A stretch of 64,000 nt of DNA from an uncultured Prevotellaceae bacterium. Its GTDB lineage: Bacteria > Bacteroidota > Bacteroidia > Bacteroidales > Bacteroidaceae. The stretch covers positions 1 to 64,000 of the forward strand of contig ONOG01000022.1 in the NCBI GenBank assembly GCA_900319385.1, given 5' to 3'. Positions 1 to 9,085 of this stretch are shown piece by piece. The notes below the pieces were generated by a model. The model saw only the letters and a program-made list of their open reading frames with translations, searched no databases and was not told the origin of the DNA. Position 1 is the stretch's first letter, and every line of letters starts with the position of its first letter. Both the position numbers and the translations under genes were made by a program.

Positions 1-405
1 AATCCCGAAAGTTGAGTTTTCTGACTAAAAATCCCTTTTTTCCGCTTTGCGAAAAGCATTTTCACATAATGGGTCCCAATTTATTTCATTTTTGTCCGCT
101 GTCTGGCTGTCGGCAGTCCGCCGACAAGCCATCGCCCGTCCGCCGTCTGAGCGTCGGCAAAGTGCCGTTTACTCTGTCGGTTGTCCGCCGTCTGAGCGTC
201 TGTAGTCCGCCGTCTGCCGGTCGTCAGAGTGCCGTTTACCGACTGGTTTGTCCGCCGACTGCCGACACAGCATCCGCCGACTACAGACACTGCGTCCGCC
301 GACTACCGGCCGACGCTCGGCTGACTGACGGAAATCAGCTCGATCATTTGGTGCAAATTCACGTCCGAGCGGTCGGCTGCTGACCTCTGCGCGATTCTCA
401 GAGGG
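1..405. repeat. Intergenic repeat element, copy 1
   Basis: Positions 1-99 are the perfect reverse complement of 42596-42694. The far end (about 378-403, with the core GCGCGATTCTCAGA) matches the inverted end of copy 2 at about 42325-42350. Between them lies a GC-rich core made of degenerate units beginning GTCCGCCG(A/T)CTG at 94, 116, 138, about 160, 183, 205, about 227, 250, 272 and 294, a period of about 22 bp. Both strands are open over part of it. Copies 1 and 2 can be read in the same element orientation to give a related Arg-rich peptide containing DAQTADNRQ, but the frames diverge at the end, so coding is doubtful. The element probably continues left of the window. Confidence 0.85.
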
Positions 406-473
406 TCTGTCCGAAAAGCGTTAGTTGTCAAAATCACAAGTAACTCCACCCGAAATCTTAAATCTGTTTTCAC

Positions 474-525
474 TTTTTTCCGCTGTTCCTTTCGTGGTTC
501 AGCGGAAATTGTGTATTTTTGCAGA
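474..525 (+). promoter_or_regulatory. 52-bp direct repeat, copy A: promoter of the PIN module
   Basis: These bases are identical to 1304-1355. The repeat contains TATTTTTG (514-521), a fit to the Bacteroidetes -7 element TAnnTTTG, and an interrupted palindrome TTCCGCTG (478-485) / CAGCGGAA (500-507) upstream of it that could be an operator. It lies 27 bp before the antitoxin start codon. Confidence 0.75.
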
Positions 526-552
526 TGATTAACAGAAGAAGACTAAAACACA

Positions 553-798
553 ATGGCAACGAAGTCACATCAAACGACTGCCTTTAACGAAGCTCAACTG
601 GATTTACTTGATATGCTTTCGCATGTCAAGACGTCTGAAGTTGCCTCCGCCCTACGGCAAGCCATCTCCGACTACTTTGCCCTCAAAGTGGAAGAAGAAA
701 TGAACCGCCTGTGGGTAAACGGAGAAATGACGGAAGAAAAAGTCGAGAGTTTCAGACATTTGCATGAGCGCACTCCGTACAGAGCAGTCAATCCATGA
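553..798 (+). CDS. Putative antitoxin of a PIN toxin-antitoxin pair
   Basis: This 81-residue, charged, probably helical protein has no signal peptide. Its stop codon overlaps the start of the following PIN-domain gene by 4 bp (ATGA), the usual layout of a translationally coupled type II toxin-antitoxin module with the antitoxin first. I do not recognise a specific DNA-binding fold; residues 20-50 look helical and could carry dimerisation or DNA contact. The ATG at 553 follows promoter copy A closely. The antitoxin role is inferred from position and size. Confidence 0.7.
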   Translation: MATKSHQTTAFNEAQLDLLDMLSHVKTSEVASALRQAISDYFALKVEEEMNRLWVNGEMTEEKVESFRHLHERTPYRAVNP

Positions 799-1220
799 AG
801 CAGCAAAAAATTGTTCTTGACACTAACTGCCTGCTCATGGCAATCTCATCAAGAAGCATCTACAACACAATATGGAATGCATTTCTCGATGAGAAGTATG
901 TTCTTTGTGTCTCTAACGAAATCATCAATGAGTACGAAGAAGTAATAGGTCGAAACGTGAATCCCCGACTTGCCGAAATGGTTATACTAACCATGCTGAA
1001 ACGGCGAAACGTAGAACGTGTTCAACCAACATACCGTTTTAATCTAATAAAATCGGATCCCGACGACAACAAGTTCGTTGACTGTGCTTTGGTGGCAAAT
1101 GCTCGTTTCATCGTCACCGAAGACCACCACTTTGACATCTTGAGACAAACTACATTTCCGTCAGTCGCTATCATCGATATCGACGGATTTTTGGAAGAAA
1201 TCAAACAAATGTATCAATAA
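795..1220 (+). CDS. PIN-family putative toxin (ribonuclease)
   Basis: A 141-residue protein that fits the COG1569-type PIN family of putative toxins. Near the N-terminus VLDTNCLL gives the first catalytic acidic residue (Asp9), and further acidic residues follow in NEIINEYEEV, in the SDPDDNKFVDCAL segment and in TEDHHFD, matching the spaced Asp/Glu set that binds metal in PIN nucleases. PIN toxins usually cleave RNA and are neutralised by a bound antitoxin; here that would be the product of the overlapping upstream gene. The whole module sits between two identical 52-bp promoter copies, which suggests recent insertion. Confidence 0.85.
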   Translation: MKQQKIVLDTNCLLMAISSRSIYNTIWNAFLDEKYVLCVSNEIINEYEEVIGRNVNPRLAEMVILTMLKRRNVERVQPTYRFNLIKSDPDDNKFVDCALVANARFIVTEDHHFDILRQTTFPSVAIIDIDGFLEEIKQMYQ

Positions 1221-1303
1221 CAAATAACTCAACTTTAGAATGTTTTAGTTTTTACCATGAATTAGTTCTAATGAAGACTGACTGTTCCCGCACCTTTATC
1301 ACA

Positions 1304-1355
1304 TTTTTTCCGCTGTTCCTTTCGTGGTTCAGCGGAAATTGTGTATTTTTGCAGA
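1304..1355 (+). promoter_or_regulatory. 52-bp direct repeat, copy B: promoter of uxaC
   Basis: Identical to 474-525, including the -7 element TATTTTTG (1344-1351) and the CCGCTG...CAGCGG palindrome. It sits 30 bp before the uxaC start, which makes it the probable native uxaC promoter, with the upstream copy duplicated from it or brought in with the toxin-antitoxin module. Confidence 0.75.
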
Positions 1356-1385
1356 AAGAATCATCTAACTTAAATACACCCGCCT

Positions 1386-2834
1386 ATGAAACCCTTTATG
1401 GATAAAGACTTCCTGCTGCAGACAGAGACTGCACAGCGACTGTACCACGAACATGCGGCCAAGATGCCCATCATCGACTATCACTGTCACCTCGTGCCGC
1501 AAATGATTGCGGAGAACAAGCCTTTCCGCTCTATCACCGAACTGTGGCTGGGCGGCGACCACTACAAGTGGCGTGCCATGCGCTCGAACGGTGTACCCGA
1601 ACGATTCTGCACGGGTCAGGACACGAGCGACTGGGAGAAGTTTGAGAAATGGGCAGAGACGGTGCCCTACACCTTCCGCAACCCCCTCTACCACTGGACA
1701 CACCTCGAACTGCGCACGGCCTTCGGCATCGACAAGATCCTAAATCCGCGGACGGCTCGCGAAATCTTCGATGAATGCAATGAGAAGTTGCAGAACGACC
1801 CCTCGCTTACGCCACGCGGTCTGATGCAGAAATACAATGTCGAGACGGTCTGCACGACTGACGACCCTGTCGATGACCTGCATTGGCACCAGCAGATACG
1901 TGAAGAGAACGCTTCGATGGGCGTGAAGAGTGAAGAGAACGGTTCACGTTCATCAGTTCACGTATACCCTGCCTGGCGTCCCGACAAGTCAATGGCGGTG
2001 GACAATGTCGTGACGTTCCGCGAATATGTCGGAAAGCTCGCCGAGACGAGCGATGTCGATATCAACGATTTTAAGGACATGGTGGATGCCCTGCAGCGTC
2101 GCCACGATTTCTTTGCCGAAAACGGATGCCGCCTCAGCGACCACGGCATCGAGGAGTTCTATGCCGAGGACTATACCGACGTGGAGATTGCCGACATCTT
2201 CGACAAAGCCCTGTGCGGCCGCGACCTCAGCGACGAGGAGGTGCGTAAGTTCAAGAGTGCCATGCTCGTAGTGTTTGCCGAGATGGACCACGCCAGCGGC
2301 TGGGTGCAGCAGTACCACTACGGTGCCATCCGCGACAACAACACACGTATGTTTGCACAGCTGGGACCCGACACAGGTTTCGACTCCATCGGCCAGTTCA
2401 ACACGGCAAAGGCCATGTCGAAGTTCCTCGACCGTCTGGACAGTCAGGACAAACTCACCAAGACCATCCTCTACAACCTCAACCCAGCCGACAACGAAGT
2501 CGTCGCCACCATGCTGGGCAACTTCCAGGACGGCAGTGTGCCAGGCAAGATTCAGTGGGGCTCGGGCTGGTGGTTCCTCGACCAGAAAGACGGCATGACG
2601 AAGCAGATGAATGCCCTGTCGCTGCTCGGTCTGCTGAGCCGCTTTGTCGGTATGCTCACCGATTCGCGTTCGTTCCTCTCCTACCCTCGTCACGAATACT
2701 TCCGTCGCACGCTCTGCAACCTGCTGGGCAACGACGTGGAGAACGGCGAAATCCCCTTCGAGGAAATGGAACGCGTGGAGCAGATGGTGGAGGACATCTG
2801 CTACTGGAATGCAAAACGGTATTTTAAGTTCTAA
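1386..2834 (+). CDS. uxaC: Glucuronate (uronate) isomerase
   Basis: A 482-residue cytoplasmic protein that isomerises D-glucuronate to fructuronate and D-galacturonate to tagaturonate, the entry step of hexuronate use. Family features seen include an N-terminal metal-site motif in the segment IIDYHCHLVP, WRAMRSNG, TTDDPVDDL, AWRPDK and the C-terminal RRTLCNLLG region. Residues about 180-193 (nt 1923-1962) look like an in-frame insertion: a GTGAAGAGTGAAGAG-type repeat with CGTGAA and TTCACG ends, between the usual TTDDP and YPAWRPD segments; members I remember are about a dozen residues shorter. The gene is followed after 5 bp by the DUF5103 gene, probably as an operon. Confidence 0.95.
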   Translation: MKPFMDKDFLLQTETAQRLYHEHAAKMPIIDYHCHLVPQMIAENKPFRSITELWLGGDHYKWRAMRSNGVPERFCTGQDTSDWEKFEKWAETVPYTFRNPLYHWTHLELRTAFGIDKILNPRTAREIFDECNEKLQNDPSLTPRGLMQKYNVETVCTTDDPVDDLHWHQQIREENASMGVKSEENGSRSSVHVYPAWRPDKSMAVDNVVTFREYVGKLAETSDVDINDFKDMVDALQRRHDFFAENGCRLSDHGIEEFYAEDYTDVEIADIFDKALCGRDLSDEEVRKFKSAMLVVFAEMDHASGWVQQYHYGAIRDNNTRMFAQLGPDTGFDSIGQFNTAKAMSKFLDRLDSQDKLTKTILYNLNPADNEVVATMLGNFQDGSVPGKIQWGSGWWFLDQKDGMTKQMNALSLLGLLSRFVGMLTDSRSFLSYPRHEYFRRTLCNLLGNDVENGEIPFEEMERVEQMVEDICYWNAKRYFKF

Positions 2835-2839
2835 AAAAC

Positions 2840-4078
2840 ATGAAAAAGACGCTGCTTTTACTTTCGCTGCTACCTTTCACCCTCCATGCCCAGCAGAGCG
2901 GAGTGTTTGTCAACAACCTGAAGAGTCTGCGGGTGTTGGTGAACGACGAGTGGGACAGCGAACCTGTGATGCTGCTGGGCAGCGGGCAATATGTCGATAT
3001 CCTGTTCGACGACATGCAGCACGCCTACGTGCGACGCACCTACACCATCACCCACTGCAATGCCGACTGGACGCAATCGGAACTGCTGGAGAGCGAGTAT
3101 ATGGACGGATTCAACGGGCAACCCATCGACGGCTATGAGCCTTCGCTCTCGACGTCGTCCATCTACAACCACTATTCGCTGCGCATTCCCAACGAAGACG
3201 TGCGGCTGAAGGTGACGGGCAACTACCGCGTCGATATCTTTGAGGATGGCGACCCCGAACCTGTGGCCACCGCCTGCTTCTCGGTGATGCAGCAACGTGT
3301 GGGCATCGACATCAGCGTGAGCAGCAACACCGACATCGACACGTACAGGTCACATCAACAGGTGTCGTTCAACGTCAACTACTCCACCTATACGGTCAAT
3401 CACCCTGAGACCGAGCTCCTGCCCGTCGTCGTGCAGAACCGCCGGTGGGACAATCATGTGGCAGGCCTACGCCCGACCTATCTGCAAGTCAACACGCTCA
3501 TCTTCAACCACAACCGCAACCTCATCTTCCCTGCCGGCAACGAATATCGCCGCATGGAGATTCTCGACGAATATGTGCCGACGATGCGTGTGGAGAGCGT
3601 TCAGTTTGAGGACCCTTCGTACCATGCTTACATCATGACTGACGAGCAGCGTACCAACTACATCTACGACCAGGACCAAGACGGCCGCTACGTGGTGCGC
3701 AACGGCGACAACGTGGACAACGAGACGGAGAGCGAATACGTCATCACCCACTTCCGCCTCGAAATGCCTCAGCTCAGCGGTGGCGAACTCTACCTGCATG
3801 GCGACCTGACGAATGGACGATTTGACGAACCTTATCGCATGGAGTACAACCTGATGGAACACGCCTACGAGCTGGCGATTCCGCTCAAGCAAGGCTCGTA
3901 TAACTATCAGTACCTGTTTGTGCCCGAAGGCGAGGCGGTGGGTTCGACGGCTGAGAGTGAAGGCGATTTCTACCAGACGGAGAACGAATACTGTGTCTAT
4001 GTCTATCACCGGCCCTTCGGCGAGCGATACGACCACCTCGTCGGATTCAACAAGATTAAATATATGGGAAACAGGTAA
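2840..4078 (+). CDS. DUF5103 protein, type IX secretion plug-like
   Basis: A 412-residue exported protein with a signal peptide (MKKTLLLLSLLPFTLHAQ, cleavage after about residue 18). Sequence features such as TYTITHCNADWTQSEL, the YEPS...YNHYSL segment, GNYRV and the C-terminal GSYNYQYLFV segment fit DUF5103. Members of this family have been linked to the plug that closes the SprA translocon of the type IX secretion system, so a periplasmic or outer-membrane role in secretion is likely. That fits the T9SS-like C-terminal tails on proteins elsewhere in the window. It starts 5 bp after uxaC, although no shared function is evident. Confidence 0.8.
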   Translation: MKKTLLLLSLLPFTLHAQQSGVFVNNLKSLRVLVNDEWDSEPVMLLGSGQYVDILFDDMQHAYVRRTYTITHCNADWTQSELLESEYMDGFNGQPIDGYEPSLSTSSIYNHYSLRIPNEDVRLKVTGNYRVDIFEDGDPEPVATACFSVMQQRVGIDISVSSNTDIDTYRSHQQVSFNVNYSTYTVNHPETELLPVVVQNRRWDNHVAGLRPTYLQVNTLIFNHNRNLIFPAGNEYRRMEILDEYVPTMRVESVQFEDPSYHAYIMTDEQRTNYIYDQDQDGRYVVRNGDNVDNETESEYVITHFRLEMPQLSGGELYLHGDLTNGRFDEPYRMEYNLMEHAYELAIPLKQGSYNYQYLFVPEGEAVGSTAESEGDFYQTENEYCVYVYHRPFGERYDHLVGFNKIKYMGNR

Positions 4079-4087
4079 TAGCTATTA

Positions 4088-4181
4088 AAAAATAATAATT
4101 AAAAATTAATAATTAATAATTAAAAATTGGGAGCGCGGATGTACCCGTCAGTAACGAATGCGGGCGAGACGCCCGCGCTCC
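4088..4181. repeat. AT-rich short repeat plus GC-rich hairpin
   Basis: The gap between two genes holds repeated TTAAAAATTAATAATT-type sequence (4088-4128), a motif seen again at 18186-18233. A REP-like nested hairpin follows: GGAGCGCG (4130-4137) pairs with CGCGCTCC (4174-4181), and GCGGGCG/CGCCCGC (4160-4176) lies inside. It could act as a terminator or mRNA stabiliser. Confidence 0.6.
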
Positions 4182-4204
4182 GACCCAAATACACAAAAAC
4201 TTAC

Positions 4205-7078
4205 ATGAAAAAGTTTCTTTTTCTCTTCGTCGGAATATGGTCAATGCTCAGTGCTCAATGGTCGGTGCTCTATGCTCAGGACCTGAAGGCCGTGTTCAAT
4301 GACTATCTGAACAGTTATTCGCGTCCCGATGCCAACATCAAGCCGCGTTCCAATGTCAAAAGCCTCAGCGTGGATGACGCTGCACAGACCATTCGACTGG
4401 AATGTGAAGGCGGCTTCGAGGACCAATTTTTCACCGAAGCCGATGTCAATCGCATCTACAACGACTTCCGCAGTCTGCTGCCTGCCAGCTACAAGAGCTA
4501 TCAACTCAGCATCGTGACCGACCGTCGCGACATCCGCGACCTCGTGCCCAACGCCCTGCGCAGCGGACAGAAGGACCCTTCGCGACAGTGGAAGCAGACC
4601 TACAACGGTGCTCCCTGGGTGAAGAACACTTCGCGCCCCTATACGGCTGAGAACGGACTGGAAGGCACACACATATCCCTCTGGCAGAGCCACGGTCGCT
4701 ATTTCGACAAGAAGTCCGGCGAATGGAAATGGATGCGTCCCCCACTCTTCTGCACCCGTGAGGACCTCTTCTCGCAGACATTCGTCCTGCCCTACATTCT
4801 TCCGATGCTCGAAAATGCCGGTGCCGTGGTCTATACCCCACGCGAACGCGACTGGCAGCACAACGAAGTGACGGTCGATAACGACCAACCGACCAACGGC
4901 GGCATGTATATGGAAGCCGCGGCGATGAAGCATGCCCGACACAAATGGAAGATGGATTCGCAGGCTGGATTTGCGCTCCGCAAATGGCAGTATGGTCGTT
5001 CGGAAAATCCGTTCACCGCTGGCACCGCCCGCATGATCGAGACGGTCAATTCCGACAAGCACGCCTCGACCGCCAACTGGATTCCCAACATTCCGCACGC
5101 CGGCCGCTATGCGGTCTATGTCAGCTATCAGTCGCACCCCAACTCGGTCGATGATGCCCACTACATCGTCTATCACCGTGGCGGACAGACCGACTTCGCG
5201 GTCAACCAGCGCATGGGTGGCGGCACGTGGGTCTATCTCGGCACGTTCGATTTCGAGAAAGGTCAGCGTGAGGACGGCATGGTGCTGCTGACCAACGAAA
5301 GTCAGCACAAGGGTGTCGTCTCGGCCGATGCCGTGCGTTTCGGCGGTGGCATGGGTAACATCATCCGCAATACGGAATTCGACACCATCGGCTCTCGCAG
5401 CCAACTGCCCCGCTGGGCAGAGGCAGCCCGCTACAGTGCTCAATGGGCTGGAATGCCCGACTCAGTATATGACTGTTTCGAGGGCGAAGACGACTACAAG
5501 AGCGATATACAGGCACGTCCACGCAGCTCTAACTATTTGGCGGGTGGCAGTGTCTATGAACCCAACCAGCCTGGTGTCGGTGTGCCCATCGAACTGCAAA
5601 TGGCCTTCCATACCGATGCCGGCGTGCGTCGCGACGACAGCTTCATCGGTTCACTCTCCATCTGCACCACCAACGAGGCGGACGGACGCACCGATGCCGG
5701 CCTCGACCGCTACGTCAGTCGCGACTTGGCTCAGATGCTGCTCGGCAACCTATACAAAGACCTGCGGGGGTACAACTGGATTGTCCGTTCCGTGTGGGAC
5801 CGCAACTACGGCGAAACCCGTGTGCCGCAGCTGCCTGGCATCATTCTCGAGATGCTGTCGCACCAAAACTTTGCCGACATGCGCCTCGGCTACAACCCGA
5901 AGTTCAAGTTCGACTTCGGACGTTCCGTCTATAAGACCGTTGTCAAATATGTGGCTTCGATGCACCAGCGTCCCTACGTCATCCAACCGCTGCCCGTCAC
6001 CGACTTCGCCATCACGCTCGATGAGCAGGGCAGCAGCGCACGCCTCACATGGAAAGCACAGGACGACCCACTCGAACCGACGGCTCGACCTACACATTAT
6101 ATAATATATACACGCGAGGGTGAAGGCGGCTTCGACAACGGAACGATGGTCAGCAGCACCAACGCCTCGATTCCCCTGCAGAAGGACCGCATGTACTCCT
6201 TCCGCATCTGTGCCGTCAACAAAGGCGGACAGAGCTTCCCCAGCGAGACCCTCACAGCCTGCATCGCCTCGAAAAACGAAGGCACCGTGCTCATCGTCAA
6301 TGCCTTCGACCGCCTGTCGGGTCCTGCCGAAGTGAACACCACCACCATGCAAGGCTTCGACCTCGACGCCGATCCTGGCGTTCCCTACGGAGCCTTCGCC
6401 GGCTATTGCGGACGACAGACGGGCTGGAGCAAGTCGAAAATCGGTATCGAGACCGAAGGCGGACTGGGCTATAGCGGCGACGAACTCTGTGGACAGGTCA
6501 TCATGGGCAACACCTTCGACTATCCCTACCTGCATGGAGCCGGACTCCTGCTGGACGGCAAACACTCCTTCGCCTCGACCAGCCTCTCTGCCTTCCTGCG
6601 CAATACCGACACCGCCCTGCGCGACATCCGTATGCTGGACGTCATCTGCGGCGTGCAGCTCGACTTCAATCCGCAGCTCGGTAAGGCTATCCAGCAGTTT
6701 GCCGACCGCGGCGGACGTGTCCTCGTCAGCGGTGCCAACCTCTTCAAGACGAATGGGATGCCGAGCCGCGTGCTTCATGCCGCCCAGGCCGGACGCCTCG
6801 ACAGCAAGACCATCGACCACGTAGAAGGCAGCGGACTCAAGTTCGACATCTACCGCGAGATGAACAGCGAGAGCTATGCCATCCCCCTGCCCGAGACACT
6901 CAGCCCGCTCGACGGTGCCTTTGCCATGCTGAAATATGCCAACGACCAGCCTGCCGCCATCGCCTACGACGGCCAGGGCTACAAAGTCATCACCCTCGGC
7001 TTCCCGCTCGAAGGCATCAAGGAAGCACGTGAGCGCAACCGCCTCATGAGTGCCATCGCCAACTTCCTGTGCAAATGA
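4205..7078 (+). CDS. Secreted golvesin-domain protein with amidase-like region and Fn3
   Basis: I place the start at the ATG at 4205, which gives 957 residues and a clean signal peptide (MKKFLFLFVGIWSML...YAQ); an upstream in-frame start would put the signal inside the protein and lies in the repeat. The middle part (NIPHAGRYAVYVSY...DAHYIVYHRGGQTDF) fits a golvesin C-terminal-like domain. The segment DGRTDAGLDRYVSRDLAQML, continuing to LPGIILEMLSHQN, resembles N-acetylmuramoyl-L-alanine amidase, with Glu and His candidates for zinc binding. An Fn3-like domain follows (about residues 640-720). Such proteins are often labelled xanthan lyase; a cell-wall or polysaccharide role is likely but unproven. 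Its stop overlaps the start of ygiQ (ATGA). Confidence 0.75.
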   Translation: MKKFLFLFVGIWSMLSAQWSVLYAQDLKAVFNDYLNSYSRPDANIKPRSNVKSLSVDDAAQTIRLECEGGFEDQFFTEADVNRIYNDFRSLLPASYKSYQLSIVTDRRDIRDLVPNALRSGQKDPSRQWKQTYNGAPWVKNTSRPYTAENGLEGTHISLWQSHGRYFDKKSGEWKWMRPPLFCTREDLFSQTFVLPYILPMLENAGAVVYTPRERDWQHNEVTVDNDQPTNGGMYMEAAAMKHARHKWKMDSQAGFALRKWQYGRSENPFTAGTARMIETVNSDKHASTANWIPNIPHAGRYAVYVSYQSHPNSVDDAHYIVYHRGGQTDFAVNQRMGGGTWVYLGTFDFEKGQREDGMVLLTNESQHKGVVSADAVRFGGGMGNIIRNTEFDTIGSRSQLPRWAEAARYSAQWAGMPDSVYDCFEGEDDYKSDIQARPRSSNYLAGGSVYEPNQPGVGVPIELQMAFHTDAGVRRDDSFIGSLSICTTNEADGRTDAGLDRYVSRDLAQMLLGNLYKDLRGYNWIVRSVWDRNYGETRVPQLPGIILEMLSHQNFADMRLGYNPKFKFDFGRSVYKTVVKYVASMHQRPYVIQPLPVTDFAITLDEQGSSARLTWKAQDDPLEPTARPTHYIIYTREGEGGFDNGTMVSSTNASIPLQKDRMYSFRICAVNKGGQSFPSETLTACIASKNEGTVLIVNAFDRLSGPAEVNTTTMQGFDLDADPGVPYGAFAGYCGRQTGWSKSKIGIETEGGLGYSGDELCGQVIMGNTFDYPYLHGAGLLLDGKHSFASTSLSAFLRNTDTALRDIRMLDVICGVQLDFNPQLGKAIQQFADRGGRVLVSGANLFKTNGMPSRVLHAAQAGRLDSKTIDHVEGSGLKFDIYREMNSESYAIPLPETLSPLDGAFAMLKYANDQPAAIAYDGQGYKVITLGFPLEGIKEARERNRLMSAIANFLCK

Positions 7079-8922
7079 ACTCCAAGGAATACCGTCTGAC
7101 CGACTTCCTGCCCACCACGAAAAAAGAATGTGAATTGCGTGGTTGGGATGAGCTCGACGTCATCCTGTTCAGTGGCGATGCCTACGTCGATCACCCCTCA
7201 TTTGCCGCAGCCGTCATCGGTCGTCTGCTCGAAAGCGAGGGATTGCGCGTGGCCATCGTGCCGCAACCCGACTGGCACGGCGACTACCGCGACTTCAAGA
7301 AGTTGGGACGCCCCCGACTCTTTTTCGGCATCGCGCCTGGAGCCATGGACTCGATGGTCAACAAATACACCGCTGCCCGCCGTCTGCGCAGCGAGGATGC
7401 CTATTCGCCCGACGGACGCCACGACCTGCGGCCCGAGATGCCCACCATCGTCTATACACGCATTCTCAAGCAGCTCTACCCCGACGTGCCCGTCGTCATC
7501 GGTGGCATCGAAGCCTCCCTTCGCCGCCTTACCCACTACGACTATTGGCGCGATGAACTTCGTCCCTCCATCCTCGTCGATAGCGGGGCCGACCTCCTCA
7601 TCTATGGCATGGGCGAGAAACCCATCCTCGAGCTTGTTAGACATATCGAAAATGGACAAGGCTGGCATAACATACCCCAGACAGCCATGCTCTTTCCCGC
7701 CTCAGAGTTTTCCCCCTCTCAATCTGAAGAGGGATTAGGAGGTGAGCCTCTCATCCTTCACAGCCACGAAGCCTGCCTTGAGGACAAACGCAAGCAAGCC
7801 GAGAACTTCCGCCACATCGAAGAAGAATCCAACAAATACCACGCACGCCGCATCCTCCAGCAGGTAGCCGACCATTGGGTGGTCGTCAACCCACCCTACC
7901 AGCCCCTCACGCAGGGCGAGCTCGACCGCTCCTTCGACCTCCCCTACACCCGTCTGCCCCACCCCAAGTACCGAGGCAAACGCATCCCCGCCTACGAGAT
8001 GATCAAGTTCTCGGTCTGTCTCCACCGTGGCTGCTTCGGCGGTTGTGCCTTCTGCACCATCTCCGCCCACCAAGGCAAGTTCATCACCAGCCGATCGAAG
8101 GAAAGCATCCTGCGCGAAGTCGAAGCCATCACCCGTATGCCCGACTTCAAAGGCTACCTCAGCGACCTCGGCGGACCCTCGGCCAACATGTACGGCATGA
8201 GGGGCAAGGACCTCGACCGCTGCCAACGCTGCGCACGTCCCTCCTGCATCCATCCCAAGGTGTGCCCCAACCTCAACACCGACCACTCTGCCCTGCTCGA
8301 CATCTACCGCTCCGTTGACCACCTGCCAGGCATCAAAAAGAGCTTCATTGGCAGCGGTGTGCGCTACGACCTCCTGCTGCACGACACCGGCGATGCCGAT
8401 ATCAACCGTGTCAACACCGAATATACCCGCGAACTCATCACACGTCATGTCAGCGGACGACTCAAAGTCGCTCCCGAACATACCTCCGACCGCGTGCTCC
8501 AGATGATGCGCAAACCCTCCTTCCAACTCTTCTACGACTTCAAACGCATCTTCGACCACATCAACCGCGAGGAACATCTCAACCAACAGCTCATCCCCTA
8601 CTTCATCTCCTCCCACCCAGGCTGTACAGCCGAGGACATGGCAGAACTCGCTGTCATCACCCGACGTCTCAACTTCCAACTCGAGCAGGTGCAGGACTTC
8701 ACCCCCACACCCATGACTGTCGCCACCGAAGCCTGGTACACGGGTCTGCACCCCTACACCCTCCAGCCCGTCTATTCCGCCCATTCGCCCCGTGAAAAGC
8801 AAGCCCAGCGCCAGTTCTTCTTCTGGTACAAACCCCAGGAGCGTCAAGCCCTCATCCGCGAACTCCGCCGCATGGGACGCCCCGACCTCATCCAGGCACT
8901 GTTTGGAGACCGTACCCATTGA
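7075..8922 (+). CDS. YgiQ-family radical SAM protein
   Basis: A 615-residue cytoplasmic protein. Its radical SAM iron-sulfur motif CxxxCxxC is in CLHRGCFGGCAFC, preceded by the family N-terminal region (DFLPTTKKEC, the VGGIEASLRRL region, HYDYW) and followed by DLGGPSANMYGM and a cysteine-rich CQRCARPSCIHPKVC segment. The reaction catalysed by YgiQ proteins is not settled. I chose the ATG at 7075, which overlaps the stop of the preceding gene, over a GTG two codons earlier. Residues about 214-225 (nt 7713-7745, reading SPSQSEEGLGG) are encoded by a CCCCTCT...AGAGGG hairpin repeat like those between genes here, so a repeat appears to have inserted in frame. Confidence 0.93.
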   Translation: MNSKEYRLTDFLPTTKKECELRGWDELDVILFSGDAYVDHPSFAAAVIGRLLESEGLRVAIVPQPDWHGDYRDFKKLGRPRLFFGIAPGAMDSMVNKYTAARRLRSEDAYSPDGRHDLRPEMPTIVYTRILKQLYPDVPVVIGGIEASLRRLTHYDYWRDELRPSILVDSGADLLIYGMGEKPILELVRHIENGQGWHNIPQTAMLFPASEFSPSQSEEGLGGEPLILHSHEACLEDKRKQAENFRHIEEESNKYHARRILQQVADHWVVVNPPYQPLTQGELDRSFDLPYTRLPHPKYRGKRIPAYEMIKFSVCLHRGCFGGCAFCTISAHQGKFITSRSKESILREVEAITRMPDFKGYLSDLGGPSANMYGMRGKDLDRCQRCARPSCIHPKVCPNLNTDHSALLDIYRSVDHLPGIKKSFIGSGVRYDLLLHDTGDADINRVNTEYTRELITRHVSGRLKVAPEHTSDRVLQMMRKPSFQLFYDFKRIFDHINREEHLNQQLIPYFISSHPGCTAEDMAELAVITRRLNFQLEQVQDFTPTPMTVATEAWYTGLHPYTLQPVYSAHSPREKQAQRQFFFWYKPQERQALIRELRRMGRPDLIQALFGDRTH

Positions 8923-9085
8923 CCATAGAAAGGTAGATTTATCACTATTTCTTTCAGTTCTTACCTCAACAATATCTATAGACCGATTGGTGTTGAATGC
9001 ACCCACAATTCCAAAAAATAAAAAACTTTTTTGGATTATACTCCAGAAAAGTCGTATTTATTTTGGATTTAATAAGCATATTTAG

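Noticed and set aside
94-320. CRISPR-like array in the repeat core
   Set aside because: Units are degenerate and contiguous, with no constant repeat/variable spacer alternation and no cas genes.
12-383. 123-codon ORF in repeat copy 1 (plus strand)
   Set aside because: It runs through the periodic GC-rich repeat, starts at a non-ATG codon, and has no counterpart in the same reading direction in copy 2.
4241-5443. 400-codon antisense frame in the golvesin-domain gene
   Set aside because: Shadow frame with no recognisable protein features.
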